Part shown: piece after piece, positions 57,778 through 64,000 of the stretch
Layout: each line of letters starts with the position of its first letter
How positions within the stretch are numbered: the stretch's first letter is position 1
From: Duodenibacillus sp964509205
GTDB taxonomy: Bacteria > Pseudomonadota > Gammaproteobacteria > Burkholderiales > Burkholderiaceae_F
Direction: 5' to 3'
NCBI GenBank assembly: GCA_964509205.1
Contig: CAZDVW010000005.1
Location: 12,840-76,839 of the forward strand
Length of the DNA stretch: 64,000 bases
The notes under the pieces: model-generated
Told to the model about the DNA's origin: nothing
What the model saw: the letters and a program-made list of their open reading frames with translations, nothing else
The model's database searches: none
Made by a program: the position numbers and the translations under genes

Positions 57778-59208
57778 CTAGCGAAGTTCCGGAGGCAACT
57801 CAGCATCCTCCGCGAGATTGTCAAAGCGCGTAAATTCGCCGTCAAAGCGCAAATCCACGACCCCGGTCGGACCGTTACGTTGTTTGCCGATGATGATCTC
57901 CGCCTTATTCGGATCCTGCGTCTGCTTGTTGTAAACCACGTCTCTGTAAATGAACATGATGACGTCCGCATCTTGTTCAATTGCGCCGGATTCACGAAGA
58001 TCGCTCATCATGGGCCGCTTGTCCGTGCGCGTTTCAACGGATCGATTTAACTGCGAGAGCGCAATCACGGGGACATTCATTTCCTTGGCCAGATTTTTGA
58101 GTCCTCGTGAAATCTCACCGATTTCCGTCGCGCGGTTTTCCGACGAAGAGTTCGATTTGGCCATTCCCGTCATAAGCTGCAGATAGTCAACCACAATCAA
58201 TGACAAGGGGCCGCTCTTTCGATCCAGACGCCGCGCTCTGGCGCGCAATTCATTCACGGAAAGTCCGGGCGTATCGTCAATATAAACCGGAGCTTTGGCC
58301 ATCGTGCTCACAGCATCCGTAAAGTGTGCCCAATCCGTCTCATCTAATCGAGCGCGACGAATTTTTTGCGCATCAATGCGACCAATAGAACTGATAAAGC
58401 GCTTAGCCAATTGGGTAGCGCTCATTTCCATTGAAAAGATCGCGACCGGCAACTGCAAAACCATCCCGGCATATTCGGCAATATTAAGGGCAAATGCCGT
58501 TTTTCCCATTGAGGGACGTCCGGCTACGATGACGAGGTCACCCTTGTGAAGTCCCGTGAGCATCCGGTCAAGTTTCACGTAACTTGTCGGAAGTCCCGTC
58601 ACGTCGTCCGTGTTGCCCTGCCCATACAACTCTTGGATTTCCTTTGTCACTTCTGTTGTCACCTCCGGAAGTTTGACAAAGCCTTTCTTACCTCGATTGC
58701 TGCTCTCATCAATGGCATAGACCATCGTCTGAACGCGATCGAGCAACTGCGGAACGTCAGCCGCTTCCGGAGAGAGTGCCAGCGTGACGATTTCGTCGCC
58801 CGCACTGATCAATTGACGCAAAATCGAACGCTCGCGAACGATTTCTGCATAACGACGAATATTCGCCGCCGAAGGCGTTGAGTGAACCAACGCATCCAAA
58901 TACTGCATGCCGCCCACATCTTGAACTTTGCCGATCGCCTGCAACTCGCCTAAAACCGTCACTGCATCGATCGGCTTTCCGTTCAGTGCCAAACGTTGAA
59001 TCGTTTCATAGATAATCTGATGCTCTCGACGGTAAAAATCGTCCGCACTCAACATGTCGGATACCAATTCAAAAGCATTTGCATCCAACATCAAGCCGCC
59101 GAGAATACTTTGTTCACTCTCAAGCGAATGCGGAGGACGCCGCACAGATGCAACTGCTGCGTCGCTTGAATTGGTTTCGGCCTGAAGACCTGGAATAATT
59201 TCTGTCAT
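57778..59208 (-). CDS. dnaB: Replicative DNA helicase DnaB
   Basis: 476 residues. Hexameric 5'-3' helicase of the fork. N-terminal domain (PPHSLESEQSILGGLML, about 25-130), a linker helix, then the RecA-like domain with Walker A VAGRPSMGKTAFALNIAE, Walker B LIVVDYLQLMTG and the DnaB signature SQLNRSVETRTDKRPMMSDL. No intein is seen. It lies 168 bases after rplI, with a terminator between, so it probably has its own promoter as well. Confidence 0.97.
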   Translation of the reverse strand: MTEIIPGLQAETNSSDAAVASVRRPPHSLESEQSILGGLMLDANAFELVSDMLSADDFYRREHQIIYETIQRLALNGKPIDAVTVLGELQAIGKVQDVGGMQYLDALVHSTPSAANIRRYAEIVRERSILRQLISAGDEIVTLALSPEAADVPQLLDRVQTMVYAIDESSNRGKKGFVKLPEVTTEVTKEIQELYGQGNTDDVTGLPTSYVKLDRMLTGLHKGDLVIVAGRPSMGKTAFALNIAEYAGMVLQLPVAIFSMEMSATQLAKRFISSIGRIDAQKIRRARLDETDWAHFTDAVSTMAKAPVYIDDTPGLSVNELRARARRLDRKSGPLSLIVVDYLQLMTGMAKSNSSSENRATEIGEISRGLKNLAKEMNVPVIALSQLNRSVETRTDKRPMMSDLRESGAIEQDADVIMFIYRDVVYNKQTQDPNKAEIIIGKQRNGPTGVVDLRFDGEFTRFDNLAEDAELPPELR

Positions 59209-59320
59209 AAAACGATACCGTCTAGAGAATTGTTTGCTGTTTTCTGTGCTGACACTTTAGCACCGATTCGGCGGGAAACCGCGGTTAAATCCGTCAGCTT
59301 CTTTTGCCTTTTTACGGACG

Positions 59321-59354
59321 AAAAAACCGGCCTCGGGACACCCCGAAACCGGCT
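59321..59354 (-). terminator. Terminator after rplI
   Basis: On the minus strand GCCGG..CGGG, short loop, CCCG..CCGG, then six T. It separates the ribosomal-protein operon from dnaB. Confidence 0.78.
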
Positions 59355-59376
59355 TTTCACATCGAACTTCTGCGGC

Positions 59377-59826
59377 TTACGCCTCAGGCACAACCTTGAC
59401 GATCACATCAGCTGTGATATCGGTCATCAGACCGATGGTGATTGTGAAATCACCGATTGCCTTGATGGCGCCAAGCGGCGTACGAACCTGGCTCTTCTTG
59501 ATGTCAAAGCCAAGCTTGTTAACGGCAGCCGCGATATCTGCATTGGTGACAGAGCCGAACAAACGTCCGTCGACACCGACCTTGCTGGCGATCTCAACGG
59601 AAAGTCCGTTGAGTTTCTCAGCCACAGCCTGAGCCGCAGCAATACGTTCTGCCTGAGCCTTTTCGAGTTCTGCACGACGTGTTTCAAACTCGGCAATCGC
59701 CGCCTTTGTTGCACGTTTGGCATGACCCTGGGGGATCAAAAAGTTGCGGGCATATCCATCCTTGACTTTAACGACCGCGCCAAGCTCACCGAGGTGATGA
59801 ATCTTTTCGAGAAGAATGACTTGCAT
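59377..59826 (-). CDS. rplI: 50S ribosomal protein L9
   Basis: 149 residues. Starts MQVILLEKIHHLGELGAVV, the N-terminal 23S rRNA-binding domain with GYARNFLIPQGHAKRAT, then a long helix (about 40-75) and the C-terminal domain. Two bases after rpsR. Confidence 0.98.
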   Translation of the reverse strand: MQVILLEKIHHLGELGAVVKVKDGYARNFLIPQGHAKRATKAAIAEFETRRAELEKAQAERIAAAQAVAEKLNGLSVEIASKVGVDGRLFGSVTNADIAAAVNKLGFDIKKSQVRTPLGAIKAIGDFTITIGLMTDITADVIVKVVPEA

Positions 59827-59828
59827 GA

Positions 59829-60110
59829 TTATCGAGTCCCCTGGTTATCCGTGTATGGAAGCAGCGCGAGGAAACGGGCACGTTTGATTGCCGTATCGAG
59901 CTGGCGCTGATAGTGCGCCTTCGTTCCTGTCAAACGAGCCGGCATGATCTTGCCGTTTTCCTGAATGAAATCGCGCAGTGTGTCAATGTCTTTGTAGTCG
60001 ATCTGTTCGACATGCTCAACCGTAAAACGGCAGAACTTCTTGCGCTTAAAAAGTGCATTCTGTTGGTTGGCACGACGGGGCTTGCCCTTTCCTTTTGCAC
60101 CAAAAGCCAT
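59829..60110 (-). CDS. rpsR: 30S ribosomal protein S18
   Basis: 93 residues, a little longer than usual because of the Gly/Lys-rich start MAFGAKGKGKPRRANQQN. The conserved core is YKDIDTLRDFIQENGKIMPARLTG and HYQRQLDTAIKRARFLALLPY (both cited as core pattern). Binds 16S rRNA with S6. Between priB and rplI. Confidence 0.97.
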   Translation of the reverse strand: MAFGAKGKGKPRRANQQNALFKRKKFCRFTVEHVEQIDYKDIDTLRDFIQENGKIMPARLTGTKAHYQRQLDTAIKRARFLALLPYTDNQGTR

Positions 60111-60121
60111 TTTGTCAACTC

Positions 60122-60409
60122 CTAAATATTAAATTCCGTGATATGGACAATCAACTTCTGAACCTTCATTGACTTCGGGGCTAAAAAACCAACAAGTTCG
60201 ATTGTTGCTGAGGGAAGAATTTTGTTCAATTCCACTGCCGTTTCAGCAAAACTGACGGCCGTAAAATCAAATTCAACTTTTCGCATTGCGCCGGCTTCAT
60301 AAATCTCACCGACATATCGAAACTTTCCCTCAAATACCGCAATCCCAGCCGGAGTAAACCGTAAAACGTTTTTCTCGAGCAACGTTGCGTTTAATCGGAT
60401 CTTGTTAAT
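60122..60409 (-). CDS. priB: Primosomal replication protein PriB, non-standard start
   Basis: Single-strand-binding OB-fold protein of the restart primosome. The recognisable core begins NKIRLNATLLEKNVLRFTPA and ends APKSMKVQKLIVHITEFNI. No ATG, GTG or TTG stands where PriB should start. Choices are ATT at 60409 (GGGGGA 4-5 bases upstream, giving the expected length of about 95), CTG at 60427 (AGGAAAGGG upstream), or TTG at 60487, 41 bases inside rpsF. I marked the ATT; the true start is unsure. The order rpsF-priB-rpsR-rplI fixes the identity. Confidence 0.88.
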   Translation of the reverse strand: MNKIRLNATLLEKNVLRFTPAGIAVFEGKFRYVGEIYEAGAMRKVEFDFTAVSFAETAVELNKILPSATIELVGFLAPKSMKVQKLIVHITEFNI

Positions 60410-60446
60410 CGTTTCCCCCTTGTTCAGGTCACTGTCCCTTTCCTGT

Positions 60447-60863
60447 TTACTGCGCAGCAGCTTCCTCAGCAGGAGCTTCTTGGGCAACAGGAGCCGGAGC
60501 TACGGCTTCCGTCGCTGCCTGAGCTTTGCGAGCTTCTTCTTTTTCAACAGCTTTCATCATGACGGAGGGGCCTGTTTCGGCCTTCTTCATCTTGACCGTC
60601 AAATGACGAAGGATCGCATCGTTGAAACGGAATCCGTTCTCGATTTCTGCCAGTGTCTCGCTCGTGCACTCAATGTTCATGAGCACGTAGTGAGCCTTAA
60701 CAAGCTTCTCGATCGGATAAGCGAGTTGACGACGTCCCCAATTCTCAACGCGGTGGACTTTTCCGCCCTGCTCGAGAATGAGATTCTTGTAGCGTTCAAT
60801 CATCGAAGGCACTTGCTCGGACTGATCCGGGTGCACGATGATGCACAATTCATAATGACGCAT
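60447..60863 (-). CDS. rpsF: 30S ribosomal protein S6
   Basis: 138 residues. Starts MRHYELCIIVHPDQSEQV; GGKVHRVENWGRRQLAYPIEK is the conserved centre (cited to WGRRQLAYPI). The tail from about 115 is an Ala/Glu/Pro-rich extension (AVAPAPVAQEAPAEEAAAQ) similar in place to the glutamate tail that RimK extends in E. coli, though here Glu is sparse. First gene of the rpsF-priB-rpsR-rplI operon, divergent from tRNA-Thr. Confidence 0.97.
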   Translation of the reverse strand: MRHYELCIIVHPDQSEQVPSMIERYKNLILEQGGKVHRVENWGRRQLAYPIEKLVKAHYVLMNIECTSETLAEIENGFRFNDAILRHLTVKMKKAETGPSVMMKAVEKEEARKAQAATEAVAPAPVAQEAPAEEAAAQ

Positions 60864-61054
60864 TACTCCTCCTTACGGAAAAAACCGCCCGAGCGTCTGA
60901 ATCGGTGCGGCAAGGATTAGAAAGGAGGCGATTGTATCCGTGTTTTCTTGAAAATTCAAGCCATTATCCGCACAAAAGACAGTCTTTTTAGCACACTCAA
61001 ATCCGATCTTGCTGGCGGCAGAATCGCTCAAATAATTTCTCTTTTTTGGACGGC

Positions 61055-61084
61055 TTGCATTTTTTTGAATCTTTCCGATAAAAT
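61055..61084 (+). promoter_or_regulatory. Promoter of tRNA-Thr
   Basis: TTGCAT (61055-61060), 18-base spacer, TAAAAT (61079-61084), then a GC-rich start region (GCGCACCC) typical of growth-rate-controlled stable-RNA promoters. A stem TGCGGT/ACCGCA lies in the short leader. Confidence 0.65.
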
Positions 61085-61130
61085 GCGCACCCTCATGCGG
61101 TGTTGTACCGCACGGGAAAATTTTTTGGTT

Positions 61131-61206
61131 GCCGGTGTAGCTCAGCTGGTAGAGCAGCGCATTCGTAATGCGAAGGTCGGTGGTTCGATTCCTCTCACCG
61201 GCACCA
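61131..61206 (+). tRNA. tRNA-Thr(CGT)
   Basis: 76 bases including CCA. Starts GCCGGTGTAGCTCAG, anticodon loop TTCGTAA (CGT), T arm GGTTCGATTCC, acceptor GCCGGTG/CACCGGC. Single gene. Confidence 0.96.
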
Positions 61207-61233
61207 TTTTCAACAATTTGTTGACTGAAATCG

Positions 61234-61273
61234 ACCTCAATTTCCAATCAAATCATGGAGTTGAGGTTTTTTA
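61234..61273 (+). terminator. Terminator of tRNA-Thr
   Basis: ACCTCAA (61234-61240) pairs with TTGAGGT (61261-61267), followed by five more T. Confidence 0.7.
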
Positions 61274-61360
61274 TTACGGGTTTTGAATTAGTACAGTCTA
61301 AGAGATTGACTGTTTAACTGCTGAATATCTTGATCTGCAATCGTAAGGCGACAAATATCA

Positions 61361-61405
61361 ATAAAAACCGCCTCGAGGCGAAACTGCTTTCAGCCTCAGA
61401 AGCGG
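61361..61405 (-). terminator. Terminator of the Hsp20 gene
   Basis: On the minus strand CCGC..GAGGC pairs across a loop with GCCTC..GGCGG, followed by TTTTTATT, about 40-80 bases after the stop. Confidence 0.7.
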
Positions 61406-61441
61406 CCTGAGTTTTATGCGATCAGCAGAGCGACAACCCAA

Positions 61442-61894
61442 TCAGGCGATACTGATCAAGCGACGTGCCGGCTCTGCGTTTTGAGCGACCTTCGGCACGG
61501 TGACATGCAAAACACCGTCCTCAAAACATGCTTTGCAATCACCCTCTCTCACGTCCTTTCCGACAAAGAAACTGCGCGAGCAGGCTCCTGTCGTACGTTC
61601 TGAACGAATCACTCTTCCTTCAGAAGACTTCTGCTCCTGAGAAACGGCTTTGTGCGCCGAGATCGTCAGATAGCCGTCTTTTAACTCCGCTTCGACTTCC
61701 TCTTTCTTAAAGCCGGGAAGGTCAATCATCAATTCATAACTCTTTTCGGTCTCACGGATGTCTGTTTTCATCACGCGATCCGAATGACGCCCAAACACGG
61801 AAGGCGTATGGAAGAAATCTCCCTCGGCAAAGGGATCCTGCACAAAAGCAGGGAAGAATGATTCGGCAAAAAGCTGAGGCAATCTGTTTGTCAT
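61442..61894 (-). CDS. Hsp20/alpha-crystallin small heat-shock protein
   Basis: 150 residues. ATP-independent holdase that binds unfolding proteins. The alpha-crystallin domain (about 40-140) has SYELMIDLPGFKKEEVEAEL, DGYLTISAHK, and the closing VLHVTVPKV; the usual IXI tail motif appears as RLISIA. The ATG has AAGGAG 7 bases upstream. In the mRNA leader UUCCUU (61924-61919) can pair with that AAGGAG, a possible heat-sensitive lock. No heat-shock promoter is visible for this strand; the one nearby faces marR. Confidence 0.93.
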   Translation of the reverse strand: MTNRLPQLFAESFFPAFVQDPFAEGDFFHTPSVFGRHSDRVMKTDIRETEKSYELMIDLPGFKKEEVEAELKDGYLTISAHKAVSQEQKSSEGRVIRSERTTGACSRSFFVGKDVREGDCKACFEDGVLHVTVPKVAQNAEPARRLISIA

Positions 61895-61901
61895 ATGTTT
61901 T

Positions 61902-61924
61902 CTCCTTAAACACCTTGGAAGGAA
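61902..61924 (-). promoter_or_regulatory. Candidate Shine-Dalgarno-blocking hairpin (RNA thermometer) of the Hsp20 gene
   Basis: In the minus-strand mRNA UUCCUU pairs with AAGGAG (six pairs, one G-U) around an 11-base loop, covering the ribosome site of the Hsp20 gene. Not a ROSE element. Confidence 0.4.
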
Positions 61925-61991
61925 CCTTTTTTCCTCCCTTTAACACCTATATGGCGATTAAGTCCCCTGCCCTCTATTGGGAAAAATCCCT

Positions 61992-62020
61992 CTTGAAACA
62001 GGACGTTATCACCCCAATAT
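61992..62020 (+). promoter_or_regulatory. Sigma-32 (heat-shock) type promoter facing marR
   Basis: CTTGAAA (61992-61998), 13-base spacer, CCCCAATAT (62012-62020). This is close to the RpoH consensus (CTTGAAA, 11-16 bases, CCCCATNT). It points away from the Hsp20 gene and toward marR. Confidence 0.65.
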
Positions 62021-62054
62021 AGGTCTAAGAAGTCACTCTTCTTTTGGCGGGATT

Positions 62055-62077
62055 TATAATGTTCGTCATCGAACATT
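62055..62077 (+). promoter_or_regulatory. marR promoter -10 and overlapping MarR operator
   Basis: TATAAT (62055-62060) runs into AATGTTCG (62058-62065), TCAT, CGAACATT (62070-62077), an 8-bp perfect inverted repeat 13 bases before the marR start. It suits autorepression. Confidence 0.7.
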
Positions 62078-62089
62078 CTAGGCTTTACC

Positions 62090-62530
62090 ATGACCTCTCA
62101 TTGCCCCGTGATAGCGCTCTCCTCCCGCCTTTCTGCCTCGGGTCGGCGTTTTATTCTTCAAGAACTTTCCAAAGCCGGTCATCCTGACATTGAACCTTGC
62201 CACGGCGACGTTTTCGTCGTTCTTTTTGAGAATGACAATATCGGCCTGACAGAATTGGCTCGACTCAGCAGCCGTAGCAAATCGACAATCTCTGTCATGG
62301 TGCGCAGACTCACAACGCTTGGCTACCTTGAAAAGGAAGACGATCAAACCGATACGCGAGCAGTTCGCATTCGGCTCTCTGAAAAGGGGCAAAAACTTCG
62401 GCCTGTTTTTGAAAAAATTTCGAAAAACATGCAAAAAATCCTCTCAAAAGGATTTTCAAATTCAGATCTCGAGAATTTTGAGCAGCTTTTGTCTCGAGCG
62501 CTCAAAAACTTTGACGCTTCTCTCCAATAA
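62090..62530 (+). CDS. MarR family transcriptional regulator
   Basis: 146 residues. Winged helix protein: IGLTELARLSSRSKSTISVMV is the DNA-recognition helix pair (cited to SKSTISVM), and the wing is LEKEDDQTDTRAVRIRLSEKG with the family's conserved Asp-Arg (DTRAVRI). One Cys (ASKCH-like EPCHGD, about residue 36) near the N-terminus could sense oxidants, as in OhrR-type members, but that is inference. It is preceded by its likely operator, and the same half-sites recur before the cupin gene, so it probably controls both. Confidence 0.9.
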   Translation: MTSHCPVIALSSRLSASGRRFILQELSKAGHPDIEPCHGDVFVVLFENDNIGLTELARLSSRSKSTISVMVRRLTTLGYLEKEDDQTDTRAVRIRLSEKGQKLRPVFEKISKNMQKILSKGFSNSDLENFEQLLSRALKNFDASLQ

Positions 62531-62571
62531 AGAGGCTTTTCTTTTATAAAACAAGGTGATTTTTTGTCTGC

Positions 62572-62600
62572 TTGCTTTTTGTTCGTCTACGAACTATCAT
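62572..62600 (+). promoter_or_regulatory. Cupin-gene promoter with MarR-type operator in the spacer
   Basis: TTGCTT (62572-62577), 17-base spacer, TATCAT (62595-62600). The spacer contains GTTCG-TCTA-CGAAC (62581-62594), the same palindrome as before marR, placed to block RNA polymerase. Confidence 0.7.
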
Positions 62601-62658
62601 GACGGCACAAACGTCTTGATGTGTTAATTGTTATCTCTTTTTCAAAAAAGGAAACTGT

Positions 62659-63039
62659 ATGACTACTTTCTCAAAGACTCATGTTGATCCGACTGCCGCT
62701 CGGACGGAACTGCACGATTTGCTCGGTCTTACGGGGGCTGAAGTCTCCGTGAACGTCCTCCCGGCCGGCGCAGGCGCCCCTTTTGTTCACGCCCACACGA
62801 ATAACGAAGAACTCTACGGAATTCTCTCCGGAAAGGGAGAGCTTTACCTTGACGGCAACGTTCAGACCGTCGTTGCGGGAGACTGGTTCAAAATTGCACC
62901 TTCCGGCCGCCGAGCACTGCGCGCAGCAGAAGATTCCGGCATGACCTATATTTGCCTTCAGACAGCTCAAAACAGCCTTAAGGGCTTTACGGCCACAGAC
63001 GGCAAACTGTGTGAAGAAAAAGCACCCTGGATGAAATAG
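62659..63039 (+). CDS. Cupin-domain protein
   Basis: 126 residues, a single cupin barrel. Motif 1 is APFVHAHTNNEELYGILSGKG, with His-x-His and Glu as likely metal ligands (cited to HAHTNNEELYGILSG). Motif 2 is weaker (GDWFKIAPSGRRALRA) and lacks the usual His, so metal binding may rest on motif 1. GGAAACTGT stands before the ATG. Small stand-alone cupins of this kind are often regulated by MarR- or LysR-type proteins under electrophile or oxidant stress; the substrate is unknown. A shared operator links it to the marR gene upstream. Confidence 0.85.
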   Translation: MTTFSKTHVDPTAARTELHDLLGLTGAEVSVNVLPAGAGAPFVHAHTNNEELYGILSGKGELYLDGNVQTVVAGDWFKIAPSGRRALRAAEDSGMTYICLQTAQNSLKGFTATDGKLCEEKAPWMK

Positions 63040-63097
63040 CCTAAAAAGCGAGTGCCGTTGCATAAACGGCATTCCTTTCGCAAAAAGAATGCGATTT

Positions 63098-63133
63098 GCC
63101 GTCCCCTAATCATGAAGCGGACGGCATTTTTTT
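63098..63133 (+). terminator. Terminator after the cupin gene
   Basis: GCCGTCC (63098-63104) pairs with GGACGGC (63119-63125), then A and seven T. It overlaps the 3' end of the convergent membrane-protein gene. A weaker stem GTGCCGT/ACGGCAT lies just upstream. Confidence 0.85.
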
Positions 63134-63882
63134 AAATACAGCAAGCACAATCCCTGCATCAAAATCGCGGCCGCTGAGGCAATGGAATACCCAGCGGCAA
63201 GCGCCCCGTCATGCAACACAAAAAACAGAACAACATAAAAAACAGCCGTACTCATTAACCCGCTGACGAGTCCTTTCATCACCTTTTGAGCCTCAGAAGG
63301 ACTTCGTCCCTTCGGCTGGGCAAACAGTGCCATCGTCAACGCCATCAAGGGCAACGAAGAAACAATACCGCTCACGGACGGGCCAATAAAAGGAGCCGCT
63401 GCCGTGACAGCGATCGTCATCACCGCCATAAAACCCATTCGCATCAAAAGATCGTGTTTCATGGGTTGACGCTTTTGCGCTTTCTCTTTTCTTACCGGGG
63501 TCAGACGACTCAGAAGAACAATGCTGAAGATCGTCACAAGAAAGAGCCAAGGTAGCGACAATCGCAACGCATCCAGAATGAAGGAAACCGAGGCAAAGAC
63601 AAAAAGCCCTAAAGCGACAGCAAGAAGTCGCCCCTTCGGGCAAAACGAGGCATAAGTAAAACCAAAATAGGCGAGCGCCGCTGTCCCGGCAAGCGATCCG
63701 AGCCCGGCATTGACAGCAAACTGAGCACCGTTTTCTGCCGCAAGAAACACGGAAATCGGTCCGGAGACAAGCGGAAGCGCTATGATCAATCCACCGATCG
63801 TTTCTCCCCAGCGTCTGGCCGCAAGCGTTGCCGCCGCAAGAAAAAGCGGCGCGCCGATTAGTTTCATTAAAAACAGCGTCAT
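63106..63882 (-). CDS. Membrane protein with internal duplication, unknown function
   Basis: 258 residues, about eight to nine helices. It looks like two similar halves: GETIGGLIIALPLVSGPISVFLA near 25 and GPSVSGIVSSLPLMALTMALFA near 170 (cited as GGLIIALPLVSGPISVF and SGIVSSLPLMALTMALF). Each half has a helix with a Gly-x-Ile/Leu...Leu-Pro-Leu motif, so it may be an inverted-repeat carrier. A basic loop (RKEKAQKRQPMKHD) separates the halves. I cannot name the family. It lies 27 bases after the gene cut by the right edge and may be co-transcribed with it. Confidence 0.75.
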   Translation of the reverse strand: MTLFLMKLIGAPLFLAAATLAARRWGETIGGLIIALPLVSGPISVFLAAENGAQFAVNAGLGSLAGTAALAYFGFTYASFCPKGRLLAVALGLFVFASVSFILDALRLSLPWLFLVTIFSIVLLSRLTPVRKEKAQKRQPMKHDLLMRMGFMAVMTIAVTAAAPFIGPSVSGIVSSLPLMALTMALFAQPKGRSPSEAQKVMKGLVSGLMSTAVFYVVLFFVLHDGALAAGYSIASAAAILMQGLCLLYLKKCRPLHD

Positions 63883-63909
63883 GAGAAACTCAAACTGGTA
63901 AGGTCGGCG

Positions 63910-64000
63910 TTACTTTATCAAAGCTCTGGCATCTGTGTCTTCAGAACAGGGCTGACGCACGGCGAGAGTCATTTTTTGGATCCACAGAGCAGCGCCATCG
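63910..64000 (-). CDS. C-terminal end of an unknown gene, cut by window edge
   Basis: An open frame from the right edge to a TAA at 63910, about 29 codons, ending DGAALWIQKMTLAVRQ and a short polar tail. The tail resembles the end of some LysR-type regulators but is too short to assign. The downstream membrane-protein gene starts 27 bases later on the same strand. Confidence 0.45.
   Translation of the reverse strand, partial: DGAALWIQKMTLAVRQPCSEDTDARALIK

Noticed and set aside
1..64000. CRISPR array, insertion sequence, prophage or integron
   Set aside because: No regularly spaced repeats and no transposase, integrase or phage structural gene was found in any frame.

Overview
The window reads as the chromosome of a betaproteobacterium of the order Burkholderiales, most like a host-associated member of the Sutterellaceae (an inference from gene content, not a measured placement). 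Supporting signs are the gene orders surE-nlpD-rlmD, tpiA-secG-tRNA-Leu, rpsF-priB-rpsR-rplI-dnaB, lptE-holA-proA and the divergent bamD / rluD-pgeF-rimO pair. Another sign is the many small-molecule carriers (two MFS, two EamA, AEC, DASS, LysE) next to a periplasmic asparaginase and a C-S lyase, with few sugar genes. Coding density is high, most genes sit in short operons, and intrinsic terminators are easy to see.

Layout: 1-0.68 kb is the start of a DUF262 (GmrSD/SspE-like) gene cut by the left edge. 0.8-3.8 kb is surE-nlpD-rlmD without the pcm and rpoS that often lie there. 4-7.7 kb has a small orphan protein, a J-like/CFI-box protein, a small membrane-protein gene with a structured leader, a decayed copy of it 500 bp away, and a secreted asparaginase. 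8-10 kb holds an MFS and a LysE carrier. 10.3-16.9 kb is a type I restriction-modification operon (hsdM, hsdS, a GIY-YIG gene, hsdR) whose hsdM is split by a run of nine G, which looks like a phase-variation switch caught OFF. 17.4-21.2 kb carries a DinG/YoaA helicase and a hipBA toxin-antitoxin pair.

22-30.5 kb contains an MFS pump, two identical tRNA-Leu(GAG) genes 5.6 kb apart, a 993-residue membrane protein with a PHP-like segment, an adenine-type phosphoribosyltransferase-luxS-mtn operon (SAH detoxification, AI-2 formation and adenine salvage), tRNA-Gln, secG and tpiA. 30.5-41.4 kb has pnp-rpsO, carriers, arfB, rimO-pgeF-rluD facing bamD, and an orphan DinJ-type antitoxin. 41.6-48.5 kb has a DASS carrier, an LprI-like protein, lptE-holA-proA-rlmL and a HAD phosphatase.

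48.8-57.8 kb has tRNA-Glu, a DUF3737 protein with a C-S lyase, nikR, an EamA carrier, an NlpC/P60 lipoprotein, tsaE-amiC and phoH. 57.2-60.9 kb is the ribosomal/replication cluster down to DUF456. 61-64 kb has tRNA-Thr, an Hsp20 chaperone, and a MarR regulator and cupin that share a palindromic operator, plus a membrane protein and the end of a gene cut by the right edge.

The most interesting signals are the poly-G switch in hsdM, the duplicated structured-leader small membrane protein near 5.8-6.5 kb (whose gene I found by reading the minus strand), the marR/cupin micro-regulon with an apparent heat-shock promoter, the non-standard start of priB, and the PHP-like membrane protein.
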